In this document: piece by piece, positions 43,634 through 52,892 of the stretch
How the letters are laid out: every line of letters begins with the position of its first letter
Numbering within the stretch: the first letter of the stretch is position 1
Assembly: GCF_000970025.1 (NCBI RefSeq)
Contig: NZ_CP009528.1
Coordinates: forward strand, 4,079,168-4,143,167
DNA from: Methanosarcina barkeri MS
GTDB taxonomy: Archaea; Halobacteriota; Methanosarcinia; Methanosarcinales; Methanosarcinaceae
Length of the DNA: 64,000 bases
Direction: 5' to 3'
Translations under genes and position numbers: made by a program
The notes under the pieces: model-generated
Told to the model about the DNA's origin: nothing
Databases searched by the model: none
What the model saw: the letters and a program-made list of their open reading frames with translations, nothing else

Positions 43634-44962
43634 TCATTCCTTCAATTTTTCGTCTTCAGAATCGGTTATCTTTTCTTCGTTGTTTAATTTACCTCGACCT
43701 GCACGTCCCGAGCCGCAGATCGGTTGGTATAGGAAGTATTTTTCGACATAATCAAAGAGCTCTTCATCAGATATGCAGGAAATTCTTTCTTCATCATCAT
43801 AGAGTTTCTGAATTTCTTTCTGGATTTTCAGAAGTCTGGGGTCGTCTTTTTCCACAATGGTTTCAACATCAAGAAGGTCATTTAAGGTCTCCTGAATTTT
43901 ATAACGGATAACTTCCAGACCAGAAGAGTCACCTATAAGCAGGAGCCGCTTTCCCCCTACCAGTTCTGGAGGGTAAGGTTCATAGTTAAAGGGATTTTTA
44001 AGAACGCCTGCGGCATGTATTCCAGATTCGTGAGCAAAAATATTTTTCCCGACCACGGCTTTGTTCCTGGGAACCCGCAATCCCAGTTCTTTTTCCATGA
44101 ATCTTGCAAAGCGAGTAACTGGTTCAAGGTTATATTTTTCAAAACCTTCTACCCTATCTTTCAGGAATAGCAGGATTTTTTCCATCTCGCTATTTCCTGC
44201 TCGTTCTCCGATACCCAGGAAAGTTACACTTGTCCAGTTAGCTCCGTGCCAGAAACCTGCAATAGAACTTGCTGACCCAAACCCGTAATCGTCATGAATA
44301 TGGGTTTCTATATTTTTTACCCCGATTTCTTTTTTGAGGTGCTGCACAATTTTCGGGATTCCATAAGGCTCATCGACACTAACGAAGGGCATCCCGTATC
44401 CTACAGTATCACAGACCCGGATAATACAGTCAGGATCGATCTCGATAATTTTTTCAACTAGCGGGAAAACAAAGCCATAATTGTCTGCTCTTGTCATATC
44501 CTCAAGGTGAGCCCGTGTGCGAAGTCCATGGTCGACTGCATACTGAAGAGCATCCAGATATTTCTCTTCGGCTTCTTCCCTGCCTGAAAGTTTCATTTTG
44601 GAGAAAATATGCGTATCCGACACAGACATCAGGATTCCTGTTTCTTTCAGTCCATCAACTTCGAGAATTTTGTCTATATCAGCTCTTGAAGCTCTTGCCC
44701 AGCCTGTGATTTCAGGAAACTCATACCCGATATCAAGCATTAGATCTACAGCATCTCTATCCCTCTTATTGAATACGAAGGCCTCGAGTTTTTCGATTCC
44801 TATCTCGTGCAGATACTCATAGATCTGGAGCTTGTGCTCTCTGCTCAGGACGATTCCTGGCATCTGGGAACCATCACGGATAGTGCTGTCACTTATGTAC
44901 ACATCGTTTCCAGAGGGCAGCTTTAGTTTGGGTAGATCTTCATATGATTCGTAAACTTTCAT
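43634..44962 (-). CDS. Re-citrate synthase-like protein (LeuA/homocitrate synthase superfamily)
   Basis: This 442-residue DRE-TIM metallolyase starts with YISDSTIRDGSQMPGIVLSREHK, the form seen in Re-face citrate synthases rather than LeuA. Metal-binding HIHDDYGFG and the catalytic-loop FAHESGIHAAGVLKNP are present. It would condense acetyl-CoA with oxaloacetate to citrate. It ends 23 bp from the isocitrate dehydrogenase gene, tail to tail, which supports a shared pathway to 2-oxoglutarate. A homocitrate or isopropylmalate synthase activity cannot be excluded from sequence alone. GGAGG precedes the start. Confidence 0.82.
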   Translation of the reverse strand: MKVYESYEDLPKLKLPSGNDVYISDSTIRDGSQMPGIVLSREHKLQIYEYLHEIGIEKLEAFVFNKRDRDAVDLMLDIGYEFPEITGWARASRADIDKILEVDGLKETGILMSVSDTHIFSKMKLSGREEAEEKYLDALQYAVDHGLRTRAHLEDMTRADNYGFVFPLVEKIIEIDPDCIIRVCDTVGYGMPFVSVDEPYGIPKIVQHLKKEIGVKNIETHIHDDYGFGSASSIAGFWHGANWTSVTFLGIGERAGNSEMEKILLFLKDRVEGFEKYNLEPVTRFARFMEKELGLRVPRNKAVVGKNIFAHESGIHAAGVLKNPFNYEPYPPELVGGKRLLLIGDSSGLEVIRYKIQETLNDLLDVETIVEKDDPRLLKIQKEIQKLYDDEERISCISDEELFDYVEKYFLYQPICGSGRAGRGKLNNEEKITDSEDEKLKE

Positions 44963-45777
44963 TACTTTTCCTCCTTTATTTCAAGTGGCAGGAACCTGTA
45001 TCGATAGAGCGGGCTTTCACTGCAAAGATCTTCCTGTGAAAAAGATATATTTCAGGTATACAGGTCAGAAAATAAGTTATATTCAACCTAAGAACTCTAG
45101 CTTCTTGTTTAAAAAACACTCTTTAGGGGAGCACTTACCACTGTTCTTCAAAACAGCATCTTACATTCTATGCTGAGATTTATATCTTATCTTATATCCT
45201 ATACTTAAGTATATGTCGTTATAATTAAAATCTCTTTCTTTTAAAATACTTAATGTGTTTTCCTATTCATATTTATATTATTTATAGTACCTATACTATT
45301 TAATTTACCAGGAGTGATAGGAGATACTACTTATTTTTCTTCTGTAAAATCCCTGGAGACTTCATGAAAAAGGCTACTTAGAATTGATGTATAAGGTTTG
45401 TCCAAAATTTATCTTTCAGAAGTTGTATCTGCTTTGTTATAGCTTCATGAAAGTTTACTTTCCTATCTTGCCCTTCTTACCGGTAATAAGGTATATCTAC
45501 AACAAATTATATTTATATTCGAGCTGATCTGAAAAGTATGATTAAATTATATCTGAAAAATATGATTAAATTATATCTGAAAAATATGATTAAATTATAA
45601 ATCTGGTTTAGCTATAAACTTGACTTAATTATGTTTGTGTATATCTGTAATTGTCTCTGAACAATACACATTTTCCAGCTCTGATTAATAAGTCGGGTAT
45701 TAAATAAAATTAAAAATTATATAGTCATATATTTAGTTACATTTGATATATTTACTTTATTTTATCTCGAGGTAAAC
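44963..45777. other. Long AT-rich region between the citrate synthase and cbi genes
   Basis: No convincing gene in 815 bp. It contains the leftward promoter of the citrate synthase-like gene, a 24 bp x 3 repeat, and several TATA-like runs close to cbiT (for example TATATAGTCATATATTTAG near 45719). No cobalamin riboswitch was recognised. Confidence 0.5.
45527..45598. repeat. Tandem repeat, 24 bp x 3
   Basis: The unit ATCTGAAAAATATGATTAAA plus TTAT occurs three times head to tail, with one mismatch in copy 1. It is non-coding and lies 180 bp upstream of cbiT. Confidence 0.9.
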
Positions 45778-46332
45778 ATGTCCGAAATAGTAAGCGTTAG
45801 CGGCGGTCCGACAAAACCTGAAATCATTGCTGTGTCCCTTTCCAAACTCGGATTGCGGGACGGAGATCGGTTTGCAGATGTAGGCTGTGGTACGGGATCG
45901 GTATCGATTGAAGCCGCAAAACTTGCCCGAAAACTCACTATCTATGCGATAGATGCCCGAAACGAGGCTCTGAGAGCCACTGAAATGAATTTCAAAAATT
46001 TCAATATAAAAAATGCCCGTATTTTAGCTGGCGAAGCCTCGGATCTCCTGAATTCGGAAAGTTTTACTGATTTTATTGACTGTGCTTTTGTCGGAGGAAC
46101 AAAAAATATTGGTTCCGTGCTTGAGACCCTTGTAAAGAAGAAAGCCAGAAGTATTGTGGTAAACGCAGTCCGAATAGAAACGGTTGTCAGAACAATTGAG
46201 GCAATGAAAAAACTTGGAATTTTTGATGAAGTAGTTCATATTTCAGTTTCGAGAAGTGCACCAATTGCCGGAGAAACAATGTTCAAACCCGAAAACCCGG
46301 TATACATCATTGTTGGAAAAAAACAAAACTGA
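45778..46332 (+). CDS. cbiT: Cobalt-precorrin-6B C15-methyltransferase (decarboxylating) CbiT
   Basis: CbiT methylates C15 and decarboxylates ring C in anaerobic cobalamin synthesis. The 184-residue protein has the SAM-binding class I motif FADVGCGTGSVSIEAA at about residues 38-53. Family features include GGPTKPEIIAVSLSKL near the start and CAFVGGTKNIG later. It is the first gene of the cbiT-L-F-G-G'-H-C run, all on the plus strand with short gaps. Confidence 0.95.
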   Translation: MSEIVSVSGGPTKPEIIAVSLSKLGLRDGDRFADVGCGTGSVSIEAAKLARKLTIYAIDARNEALRATEMNFKNFNIKNARILAGEASDLLNSESFTDFIDCAFVGGTKNIGSVLETLVKKKARSIVVNAVRIETVVRTIEAMKKLGIFDEVVHISVSRSAPIAGETMFKPENPVYIIVGKKQN

Positions 46333-46393
46333 AAATTGTCTTATAATTTTAAATCTTCTTTACATTTATTTTTATAACTAATGGAGCGATAGC

Positions 46394-47002
46394 ATGTTAA
46401 TTGGAGTAGGACTTGGTCCCGGAGACCCTGAACTTCTGACCCTCAAAGCAGTGGATGTTTTGAAAAACAGCGATAAGGTGTATGTACCAGGCCGCCTGGC
46501 AAAAGATCTTGTGGCTCCTTACGCAGATGCTGAAATCCTTGAGTTTCCCATGATAAGGGATATTGAGGTTCTTAATTCTCTCTGGAAGGAAAATGCTGAC
46601 AGGGTGGCAGAAGAGGCAAGAAGAGGCACTGTAGCTTTCGGGCTTATAGGCGACCCAAACTTTTTCTCTACGTTTTCCCATCTCAAAAAGGTAATGCGCA
46701 AGCACTATCCGGATGTCGAACTTGCAACTGTGCCTGGGATAAGTTCAATCACATCCTTTGCTGCCAAGACCGATGTTGCGGTTGAAAGCTCTTTTGAAGT
46801 CAGCGACGGTTCTGAAATCGGACATAAGATTCGCTTGAAGGCTACGCAACCGAAGTCCATAGTTAAACAACTTGAAACTGAAGGATATACGGAGTTTATC
46901 TTTGCAGAAAAGCTCTTTTCGGACAAAGAGCTTATAATCCGAAATAAAGAAGAAATTCCGGAAAAGGGAAACTACTTCAGTATCATTTACGGAAAGAAGT
47001 GA
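46394..47002 (+). CDS. cbiL: Cobalt-factor II C20-methyltransferase CbiL
   Basis: CbiL adds the C20 methyl group early in the cobalt-first pathway. The tetrapyrrole methylase fold begins GVGLGPGDPELLTLKAVDVL. GLIGDPNFFSTFSHLKKV and VPGISSITSFAAKTDVAV are the other conserved loops. At 202 residues it is slightly shorter than bacterial CbiL (about 230). It lies 61 bp after cbiT. Confidence 0.92.
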   Translation: MLIGVGLGPGDPELLTLKAVDVLKNSDKVYVPGRLAKDLVAPYADAEILEFPMIRDIEVLNSLWKENADRVAEEARRGTVAFGLIGDPNFFSTFSHLKKVMRKHYPDVELATVPGISSITSFAAKTDVAVESSFEVSDGSEIGHKIRLKATQPKSIVKQLETEGYTEFIFAEKLFSDKELIIRNKEEIPEKGNYFSIIYGKK

Positions 47003-47023
47003 AAGTGACCGATGTAATATTCA

Positions 47024-47092
47024 AACTTACATAAATTCGTGCAACTTACATAAATTCGTGTAACTTACATAAATTCATGCAACTTACATAAT
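47024..47092. repeat. Tandem repeat, 19 bp x 3.6
   Basis: The unit AACTTACATAAATTCGTGC is repeated with one or two changes between cbiL and cbiF. It is non-coding; it starts 21 bp after the cbiL stop. Confidence 0.9.
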
Positions 47093-47128
47093 TTTGAAAT
47101 AAAACACGAAAGCAAAGGGAATGGTCAG

Positions 47129-47857
47129 ATGGAAAGGAAAGTATATTTTGTGGGAGCAGGCCCAGGGAACCCGAAACTCATTACCGTACTTGGGCGTGAA
47201 ATGCTTGAAAAAGCCGACCTTGTGATGTATGCTGGCTCTCTAGTAAACCCAGAGGTTCTTAATTATACGCATGGAGAAACAGTGGATAGTTATGGGTTAA
47301 CCCTCGAAGAAACCACCAAAATAATTGCAGACGCTGTAGACGCAGGGAAATTCGTTGTTCGCCTTCACAGCGGAGATCCATCTCTTTACGGTTCCGTCAT
47401 AGAGCAGATGGAAGAGCTCAGGAAACACGATATCGAAGTCGAAAGAGTTGCAGGGGTTTCCTCGATTTTTGCAAGCGCTGCCGCTCTTGGCACACAGCTG
47501 ACTCTTAACGGCGTTTCAGATACTCTAATTATTACCCGCCCTGCAGGAAAAACTCTTGAAAAAGACCTTATCCCCGAGCTTTCCGCCTACAATACTACTA
47601 TGGCAATTTTCCTTGGTACGCAAAAAATAAGGGAAATTATGGAAAAAGTCCGCTGCCCGAAGGATACACCTGTTGCAGTAGTGTTTCATGCGTCCTGGGA
47701 GGACGAAGAAATCATCACCGGAACTGTGGAAGATATCGCAGACAAGGTACAGGATGCAGGGATTAAACGTTCAGCAATGATAATTATCGGTGGGGTTGTT
47801 GACCCTAAAAATTACAGGAGGTCCTACTTATACGGAGTAGCCCAGGAACCGTTGTAA
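47129..47857 (+). CDS. cbiF: Cobalt-precorrin-4 C11-methyltransferase CbiF
   Basis: CbiF methylates C11 of cobalt-precorrin-4. Typical motifs: [52 protein letters not shown] and [19 protein letters not shown]-like [14 protein letters not shown]. The end [16 protein letters not shown] is also usual for the family. The 242-residue length is normal. Its 3' end overlaps the region that encodes the N-terminus of CbiG in another frame, and the AGGAGG at 47816 lies inside cbiF. Confidence 0.95.
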   Translation: MERKVYFVGAGPGNPKLITVLGREMLEKADLVMYAGSLVNPEVLNYTHGETVDSYGLTLEETTKIIADAVDAGKFVVRLHSGDPSLYGSVIEQMEELRKHDIEVERVAGVSSIFASAAALGTQLTLNGVSDTLIITRPAGKTLEKDLIPELSAYNTTMAIFLGTQKIREIMEKVRCPKDTPVAVVFHASWEDEEIITGTVEDIADKVQDAGIKRSAMIIIGGVVDPKNYRRSYLYGVAQEPL

Positions 47858-48399
47858 TCACTTTTGAACGAAATAGGGAGATTGCGGCAAGAATAGCAGA
47901 ACACCTGAACGCAGATATGCTTCTTTACGAGAAGAGCATATTTGAAAAGGCTTTTAAAAGCTATGGGGCAATAGTTGCGGTATTTGCCACGGGCATTGTG
48001 GTAAGGGATATTGCTCCACTTCTAGAGAATAAGTGGTCTGATCCTGCCGTGGTCGTGGTTGATTCAAACCTGAATTTCGCAATTCCCTTGCTGGGGGGCC
48101 ACCACGGTGCAAATGAAATTGCCCGCAAGCTTTCTGAACTTGGAGCAGTTCCTGTGCTTACAACGGCGACAGAGGTTCATGGCAAACCTTCAGTAGAGGG
48201 CATTGCTGATAGGTTAGGCTGCGAAATTTTCAACAAAGAATCTACTGTAGCTGTAAACTGTGCCCTCTTAGATCAGGAAATAGAGGTTCTTGAGGTTAAA
48301 GGGCCCCGAATTGTTGTCGTAGATGAAGATGTATCCGTACTGATAAGAAAACAGCATAAGAATGCAGAAGTCAAAAACAACAATAAAAGTAAACAGTAA
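47830..48399 (+). CDS. cbiG: CbiG N-terminal and central part (cobalt-precorrin-5A hydrolase, split)
   Basis: This gene encodes the first part of CbiG, which opens the ring lactone and releases the C2 unit. The first beta strand and helix, [20 protein letters not shown], lie upstream of the first ATG (47917), yet that open frame contains no ATG, GTG or TTG. An AGGAGG sits at 47816-47821 and an ATA codon follows at 47830 with good spacing, so ATA initiation is proposed. The CbiG_N core is clear: [20 protein letters not shown] and [19 protein letters not shown]. The C-terminal CbiG domain is a separate gene 79 bp downstream. Confidence 0.8.
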   Translation: MRSSPGTVVITFERNREIAARIAEHLNADMLLYEKSIFEKAFKSYGAIVAVFATGIVVRDIAPLLENKWSDPAVVVVDSNLNFAIPLLGGHHGANEIARKLSELGAVPVLTTATEVHGKPSVEGIADRLGCEIFNKESTVAVNCALLDQEIEVLEVKGPRIVVVDEDVSVLIRKQHKNAEVKNNNKSKQ

Positions 48400-48478
48400 T
48401 TGAGCTGTAAATTAACCAATCTGCACTTAAGTAAATTAACCTGCACAGGAACTCTTTAAGAATCAGAGACGATAATAA

Positions 48479-48832
48479 ATGATTGTAGGAATAGGAACTC
48501 GCAGGGGCATTACGAAAGAAGAGGTCATTGAAGCCGTAAAACAGGCTCTCGATGAGTGCGGCCTGAGCCTGGGAGAAATTACAGCTTTTGCTTCTGCGAA
48601 ACTTAAGGAAAACGAACAAGGGCTTCTGGAAGCGGGAGAGACGCTCGGCATTCCGGTGGACTTTTTGCCGGATGACGTGTTGAACAGCTACAATCCTCCT
48701 TCAGCATCCCAGGCTTCCCGGTTTGGATTAAAAGGAGTTGCAGAACCTGCAGCTCTGGCCCTTTCTGAAGAAAAACAATTGATTTGCAGGAAGAAAATCT
48801 ATGGCAGAGTCACAATCGCAATCGCAAGATAA
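48479..48832 (+). CDS. cbiG: CbiG C-terminal domain protein (split CbiG)
   Basis: This 117-residue protein matches the stand-alone C-terminal domain of CbiG (CobE/GbiG C family): IVGIGTRRGITKEEVIEAV, FASAKLKENEQGLLEAGETLGIP, and the conserved FGLKGVAEPAALAL. Together with the preceding gene it replaces the single CbiG of many bacteria. The domain is thought to be needed for full activity. It overlaps cbiH by 32 bp, which suggests coupled translation. Confidence 0.9.
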   Translation: MIVGIGTRRGITKEEVIEAVKQALDECGLSLGEITAFASAKLKENEQGLLEAGETLGIPVDFLPDDVLNSYNPPSASQASRFGLKGVAEPAALALSEEKQLICRKKIYGRVTIAIAR

Positions 48833-49601
48833 GGCAACTAAAGGAAAACTTTACATCGTAGGGATCGGACCAGGGTCTGTAGAACAAATGACGCTCAGAG
48901 CCAGAGATGTAATCCTTAATGCCGATTATGTACTCGGAAACGGTACTTACCTGGATCAGATAGCAAGCCTCCTCGGAACCCAGGAAGTAATCCGCAGCTA
49001 TATGGGTAAAGAGGTAGACAGAGCAAGAAAAGCGGTGGAGCTTGCAAAAGTTGCAAATGTTGCCATGGTCAGTGGCGGTGATACCAATGTATACGGTATG
49101 GCAGGCATCGTGCTTGAAGTTGCTGAACATCAAGATCTTGAAGTTGATATAGAGATTCTTCCTGGAGTCACAGCAATTTTAGCCGGTGCAAGTATGCTAG
49201 GCGCACCTGTTGTAACAGACTTTGCAGTAATCAGCCTCAGCGACCTCCTGACTCCATGGGATGTGATTGAAAAACGGCTTAATCACGCTGCAGAAGCTGA
49301 TTTTGTAATGGCTCTCTACAACCCGAAAAGCCGTAAGAGACAATCCAACTTTTCAAGAGCTATCAAAATTATCCGTCAGTACAAGGCTGATTCCGTGCCT
49401 GTGGGACTTGTGAAAAATGCTCTGAGAGGAGATGGTGAGGATAGAATCGTAACCACTCTTGGAAAAGTTATGGAATACGAAGATTGGGTAGACATGAGCA
49501 CCACGATCCTTATTGGAAACGGGGATTCCAGGATATGGAGATCTCAAAAGAAGGATTTTATAATTACTCCCAGGGGGTATCAGAAAAAGTATGACTACTG
49601 A
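48801..49601 (+). CDS. cbiH: Cobalt-factor III C17-methyltransferase CbiH
   Basis: CbiH methylates C17 with ring contraction. Signature segments are LYIVGIGPGSVEQMTLRARDVI, MVSGGDTNVYGMAGIVLEV and LPGVTAILAGASMLGAPV. DFVMALYNPKSRKRQSNF and TTILIGNGDSRIW follow. A short polar N-terminus (AESQSQSQDKATKGK) precedes the fold. The 266-residue length is normal. It overlaps both neighbours (cbiG C-terminal part and cbiC). Confidence 0.95.
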   Translation: MAESQSQSQDKATKGKLYIVGIGPGSVEQMTLRARDVILNADYVLGNGTYLDQIASLLGTQEVIRSYMGKEVDRARKAVELAKVANVAMVSGGDTNVYGMAGIVLEVAEHQDLEVDIEILPGVTAILAGASMLGAPVVTDFAVISLSDLLTPWDVIEKRLNHAAEADFVMALYNPKSRKRQSNFSRAIKIIRQYKADSVPVGLVKNALRGDGEDRIVTTLGKVMEYEDWVDMSTTILIGNGDSRIWRSQKKDFIITPRGYQKKYDY

Positions 49602-50328
49602 AGAGAATGCTAATGAAAAGGTAGGAAAATTCGATAATCTTGAAGAACTTACCGAGCTTACGGTTGATGTGAATCCCGAACTTGTAAGCATTTGTAAGGA
49701 CTCAGGGGCAAGAACAGAAGAAGCAAAAGCCATCTATATGAAAAGCCGGACAATGATCCAGGAACTCATCGGCAACAAAACTCCCGAAGACCGCTTCCGC
49801 CAGCGCTGTGTTATTGCTACAGGAGATCTTTCCGTGGCAGATATCATGCGTTTCATGCATGACCCCATCCCTGCAGGCGTGGAAGCGATTAAAAAGGGTG
49901 CCCCGATTTTCGTGGATATCAATATGGTAAAATCCGGAATTACAAAGGCAGGACACAAATCTGAAATTATTTGCGTGCTTGATGAAGACCCGAATGCTGA
50001 AATTGCTAACAGGTACGGAATTACGCGTACATCAGCCGGCTTCCTCGCTGCCAGAGAGAAGCTCGATGGGAGTATTATTGCAATCGGAAATGCACCTTCT
50101 GCCCTTATTATGGTCTGCAAACTTATCGAAAAGGGTGTGAGACCAGCACTTATTATCGGGCTTCCGGTAGGATTTGTAAATGCAGCTGAATCTAAGGAAA
50201 TAGTCCGAAACCTGAAAATTCCTGTACCCTCTATTAGTTGTGTCGGGACAAGGGGCGGAACCCCAATGGCAGTTGCATGCGTAAATGAGCTTGTTGCAAT
50301 CGCAAGAGAAAGTGAAGACGAGAGATAA
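49591..50328 (+). CDS. cbiC: Cobalt-precorrin-8 methylmutase CbiC
   Basis: CbiC moves a methyl from C11 to C12 to give cobyrinate. The family segments DRFRQRCVIATGDLSVADIM, GAPIFVDINMVKSGI, GNAPSALIMVCKLIEKGVRPALIIGLPVGFVNAAESKE and GTRGGTPMAVA are present. The usual catalytic histidine precedes AT in the motif V-I-H-A-T; here an isoleucine stands at that place. A longer N-terminus (about 35 residues) is present. It is the last gene of the cbi run; cbiD, cbiA, cbiJ and cbiE are not in this window. Confidence 0.92.
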   Translation: MTTEENANEKVGKFDNLEELTELTVDVNPELVSICKDSGARTEEAKAIYMKSRTMIQELIGNKTPEDRFRQRCVIATGDLSVADIMRFMHDPIPAGVEAIKKGAPIFVDINMVKSGITKAGHKSEIICVLDEDPNAEIANRYGITRTSAGFLAAREKLDGSIIAIGNAPSALIMVCKLIEKGVRPALIIGLPVGFVNAAESKEIVRNLKIPVPSISCVGTRGGTPMAVACVNELVAIARESEDER

Positions 50329-50955
50329 AGTTAAAAAACAACACTTTCTTTAGTTTTTTATTTTAATTTTTATCCAGCTTTTTGTTTTCAGTGTTCTTTC
50401 AGTTAACCGTTTATTTTCCAGTGCTTTTTTTGTTGAGGGACTTTTTTATTTTTTCGATTTATACATTAAGTTTTAAAAATAATTTTTTGTGTGTTTTTGT
50501 ACTTTAGTATTATTCTTATTATAACTTAAAAAAGGGAGATTTGAACTTAAATAAACAGCTATAAGCTTTAAATTTGATTTATGAATAAATTAAAACAAAA
50601 GAACGTTCCTATGCAAGTTTGTCTAACTTCAAGTCTGCCTTATGAGCATGGAAAAATAAATATGTGAAGTTTTATTTTGAGGGATTTTGAGAGTCCTGAG
50701 AGTAAAGAAAGCAACTTGTTGCACAGGTATTTCTACTCAATAGATTGATCCTCAGGACCTGATAAATCCTTCTTATTTTTCTTTCCCAAGAAATTGGGAT
50801 TTGACTTACTGCTTTTTTAAGTTAGGTTTACTACTCTCTTAATTCTGTTTAAACTCTGCGCCTTTAGGAGCATAGACCAACGCTTTCTGATGTTTATCCC
50901 TGGTATTTCAAAGTGTCTATCCCTGGTATTTCAAATATTCTGTATCTGGACTTAT
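50329..50955. other. Intergenic region between cbiC and ccdA
   Basis: No gene in 627 bp. T-rich runs after cbiC could terminate transcription. A 23 bp-period direct repeat of TATCCCTGGTATTTCAAA (50895 and 50918) lies just after the ccdA 3' end. Both flanking genes end here. Confidence 0.5.
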
Positions 50956-51606
50956 TTAAACAAACCATTGATAATGATTCTGATAGATCATATAAAGCCC
51001 GAAGAGTACCAGTATTGTTCCCGCTCCTTTTTTGAAGACTACATCCCACTTTGAAATAAGCCGGATTTTTGAAGAGGAAAAGTAGGCTGAGTACGCAAGT
51101 AAGAGCATTGGTACCGCAAATCCAAGCGAATAAACTGAAAGGGTAAGGGCTCCTGTAATAGTATTCCCTTTTAAAGCTACCATGGTAAGAATCGAGCCTA
51201 GAATTGGTCCGACGCAAGGTATCCAGAGAACACCGAGGGAAAGGCCAAGCAAGAAGCCTGAAACAGGCCCTTCGTCACCCATTTTCCCCAGAAGGGGAAA
51301 CTTTGAAAATGCATTGAATAAACTTATGTCAAAGAGTAGTGCAAAACCCAGTAAGAGAATCAAAACCTCTGCCAGAATCTTCAGTTGATTTGTATACGCG
51401 CTGAACACCGCCCCAAAGGCAGAGGTTGCCACTCCCATTATGGTGAACGATATTGAGACTCCAAGCACTATTGCAAGGGGTCTCAATCTGTTTTTTCCTG
51501 CAGATGTTGCCAGGACAGCAGGCAGAAGAGGAAGGATGCAAGGAGACAGGACACTGATAATTCCTGCTCCAAATGCAGCCACAGGGGAAATAACTTCATA
51601 ATCCAT
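50956..51606 (-). CDS. CcdA/DsbD-type thiol-electron transporter
   Basis: This 216-residue membrane protein has six hydrophobic segments. The two conserved cysteines lie in paired Pro-Cys motifs, VLSPCILPLLPA (about residue 22) and LWIPCVGPILGS. CcdA proteins pass electrons from cytoplasmic thioredoxin to outward-facing thiol proteins. A thioredoxin-like lipoprotein gene ends 128 bp upstream on the same strand and is the likely acceptor. Confidence 0.9.
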   Translation of the reverse strand: MDYEVISPVAAFGAGIISVLSPCILPLLPAVLATSAGKNRLRPLAIVLGVSISFTIMGVATSAFGAVFSAYTNQLKILAEVLILLLGFALLFDISLFNAFSKFPLLGKMGDEGPVSGFLLGLSLGVLWIPCVGPILGSILTMVALKGNTITGALTLSVYSLGFAVPMLLLAYSAYFSSSKIRLISKWDVVFKKGAGTILVLFGLYMIYQNHYQWFV

Positions 51607-51734
51607 GGTTACAATTTCTTTTTATAGTTTATCTACGATAGTTTTTTTCCGGAACTCCGGGTTTTACCATAAGTTTGGACTTCTAACTTAATGAATTTAG
51701 AAATTAGTTGTATCTATTAAGTTTATTTTTATTA

Positions 51735-52358
51735 TTATGTACTTTTCCCCTCTTGGAGAAGAGCAAGGTTTATACGATTCTCATAAACCTCTTTTTCCAT
51801 TTGCCCTTGAATTCTAGCACTGAATCTATCCTTAGTGACTGTTCCATTCTCTTGCATGTAAACATAGTCCCCATCTTTAATACCCACGACCAAAGAAGTG
51901 TCAGGAACGTATCCAATATCAAAATAAGCTTCAAGGTCAGGACTCTCAGTTATATCTATAGACGCAATAGTAGCTTTCCCACTATATTCTGTTGCCAGCT
52001 CCTTAAGCATGGGCTTCATAGCCTGGCACGGTCCGCAGTGTTTAGATCCTATTTTCACAAGAACCGGCCCCTGCTCGAGAGATGCATTTATCTGTTCAAG
52101 GGAAGTCACTTCAAGAACATTACTTTCTTCCGGAGTTTCCTGAGAAGTTGTGTTCTGTCCAGATTCATTTGCTTTGACAATACCGTTTTCTTCCTGGACT
52201 TCCTGAAGGTTTGTCTGTTCAGATGCAGTTGTTTCGACAGTACCATTATTCTCCTGAACTGCCTGGATATCTGTGGAATTTCCCTGACTTTCATCAGTAC
52301 AGCCCGCAGTAAAGACTACAGCTGCAAGCATGATCAATAATATAACTAATTTCTTCAT
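51735..52358 (-). CDS. Thioredoxin-like lipoprotein
   Basis: The 207-residue protein is exported and lipid-anchored: MKKLVILLIMLAAVVFTAGC gives a signal with lipobox (Cys 20). A Gln/Glu/Asn-rich linker follows, with an imperfect internal repeat (VQENNGTVETT, VQEENGIVKAN). A thioredoxin fold contains the active site SKHCGPCQAMKPML (about residues 105-118) and the cis-Pro region VPDTSLV. It probably exchanges disulfides outside the membrane, receiving electrons from the neighbouring CcdA protein. Substrates are unknown. Confidence 0.88.
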   Translation of the reverse strand: MKKLVILLIMLAAVVFTAGCTDESQGNSTDIQAVQENNGTVETTASEQTNLQEVQEENGIVKANESGQNTTSQETPEESNVLEVTSLEQINASLEQGPVLVKIGSKHCGPCQAMKPMLKELATEYSGKATIASIDITESPDLEAYFDIGYVPDTSLVVGIKDGDYVYMQENGTVTKDRFSARIQGQMEKEVYENRINLALLQEGKST

Positions 52359-52892
52359 GTTCTCAACGTTAATTTTTTATTTTATATTATATTACATATT
52401 ATTTAGTTATATGGTAATAATTTTCTCGTTAAAAAATAACATTCATTTTAAGATAGCCTTTGTTTTCTACTGATTGTGAAATTCGAGTTTTAAAGTAGAA
52501 TTCTCGACAAAGCTCGATTAATTAACTCTAAAGAAAGAAAATATATGTCTAGTTTAAGAGACTTTTGGTCTGTAGAAAATATATGAAAACCCTTAGAAAT
52601 CAGACTTTAAAGATAAATATAATAAGTTGAGTAAGAAGAAAGAAAAGGAAGAAGAGATCTTAAAGGTCTAATTATAATTACCAGGTCAGCCGATTGAAGA
52701 AAAGTTAGCTGATTGAAGAAAAGCCAGCCAATTGAAGAAAAGTTAGCTGGTTGAAGAGAGAAGTTTTCCTCCAAAGAACACCAGGTTGCTGTTTAGCTTA
52801 TTAAAGAGAGGTTAGCCAATTGAGAAGCTAACCAATCGAGAAAAGTTATATAACCAAGTAAACGTGTTAATCTTTCCTCTTTTTATTTTGCC
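52359..52892. other. Intergenic region upstream of the thioredoxin lipoprotein
   Basis: No gene is seen. It contains the leftward promoter of the lipoprotein gene and a 19 bp tandem repeat at 52688-52762, with further degenerate copies to about 52850. An inverted repeat GTTAGC...GCTAAC lies within the latter. Confidence 0.5.
52688..52762. repeat. Tandem repeat, 19 bp x 4
   Basis: Unit AGCCGATTGAAGAAAAGTT is repeated with alternating C/T changes (AGCTGATTG, AGCCAATTG, AGCTGGTTG). It is non-coding. Confidence 0.85.

Noticed and set aside
44985-45176. 63-codon frame upstream of the citrate synthase-like gene
   Set aside because: No ribosome binding site or motif, and it occupies the promoter region of the neighbouring gene.
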